Assembly: GCA_015478945.1 (NCBI GenBank)
Contig: JABUQX010032353.1
Coordinates: 1 to 32,500, forward strand
Length of the DNA stretch: 32,500 bases
Source of the DNA: Trachelipus rathkii
Lineage: Eukaryota > Arthropoda > Malacostraca > Isopoda > Trachelipodidae
Direction: 5' to 3'
Below are positions 32,001 through 32,500 of this stretch, piece by piece. The stretch's first letter is position 1. Every line of letters begins with the position of its first letter. Made by a program: the position numbers and the translations under genes. Below the pieces are notes generated by a model. The model was given only the letters and a program-made list of their open reading frames with translations. It made no database searches and was not told where the DNA came from.

Positions 32001-32500
32001 ATTATTAGGGTTTGCCATCACTCTTGTGTGGTGTAACTAATAACTTAATTCACACCATTACCAAGGGTAAACGTTCTAAAGAGAACGTATATTCACTCTT
32101 CAGCGATACGAAAGTGCCTCTGAGCGATATATGCTTCGAGATTGTGCTTCTTTACCTGATCGGTGCGTATCTATCATCACTCAGCTAGTGTGAGCTATTT
32201 TATGATTTTGTGTTCTGGACCTCGTGGGCATCTCTCCGTTCCATGCTTCTGAGCGGCTCTACAGTGTATCTGCTAAACTGGGTTTTACCAGATTGAGAGC
32301 ATCTACGATCATTCTGATTAGTTGGCTTGTTGTCCTCATTTTGACTGAGGCTACGCCACACTGAAGCGTCACAGGCGTGATTAAACACAATACCAATAGT
32401 CAATTGAAATGATGAGACAGGAATATTTCCCAACGTGTGCTAAATCAATATTATGTGGCATCCATTATTTACATCTCAGTACATTCACGCCGGAGAGTTA
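29041..32500. other. 3.4 kb of unrecognised DNA, no supportable gene
   Basis: Composition is less extreme than further left, and a few open frames occur: 29358-29588 (+), 30027-30332 (+, 101 codons), 30937-31125 (+) and 32200-32433 (-). None shows a recognisable domain, a conserved motif or a splice context I can defend, and the 101-codon frame has the Ser/Ile/Tyr/Phe bias of chance frames. No tandem repeat or transposon end was recognised. Confidence 0.5.
32071..32088. other. Perfect 7 bp hairpin
   Basis: ACGTTCT, loop AAAG, AGAACGT. Confidence 0.6.

Overview
The window is very AT-rich animal DNA built almost entirely from repeats. It contains long (AT)n and (AAT)n tracts, three satellite or minisatellite families, pieces of transposons and no intact protein gene. 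The transposon types point to an invertebrate, most likely an arthropod: an hAT transposase C-terminus with its terminal repeat, a CCCTGAC-ended element carrying an 'SHGNA..VE.GFS' reading frame, and a TTAA/TIR-bounded composite. Species cannot be decided from sequence alone. Tandem copies differ by many one-base insertions and deletions, so either the repeats are old or the underlying assembly is noisy. All readings of broken frames should be taken with that in mind.

Layout. 1-4,680: low-complexity AT blocks alternating with unrecognised DNA, including two copies of a TCCGC/GGATAGTGA motif beside AT tracts. 4,681-9,960: two diverged copies (A and B, about 0.85 kb) of one dispersed repeat, a smaller paired repeat, and a GC-richer island with a possible remnant of a non-LTR retrotransposon Gag zinc knuckle. 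9,985-10,780: a tandem repeat with a 292 bp period. 10,780-12,110: AT tracts and unrecognised DNA.

12,111-18,023 is the most structured part. It begins TTAA-GGGGAGACT and ends with the exact inverse, so it looks like one TIR-bounded element of about 5.9 kb with TTAA target duplications. Inside are two direct diverged copies of a roughly 0.6 kb arm, each ending at an AT tract. Also inside are a seven-unit satellite (about 325 bp per unit), whose every unit has a tRNA-like A box, a B-box-like site and an oligo-T run, and a ten-unit GC-hexamer minisatellite.

18,024-22,480: an hAT 3' end (hATC domain, stop, about 280 bp, TIR), a weak exon-like stretch, and an (AAT)n block. 22,480-27,240: a roughly 175 bp satellite interrupted by a 2.1 kb insertion that carries a frameshifted minus-strand transposon gene. 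27,240-32,500: AT tracts, small inverted repeats and unrecognised DNA.

No genes work together in a host pathway here. The window is best read as a nest of mobile-element insertions and satellite expansions.
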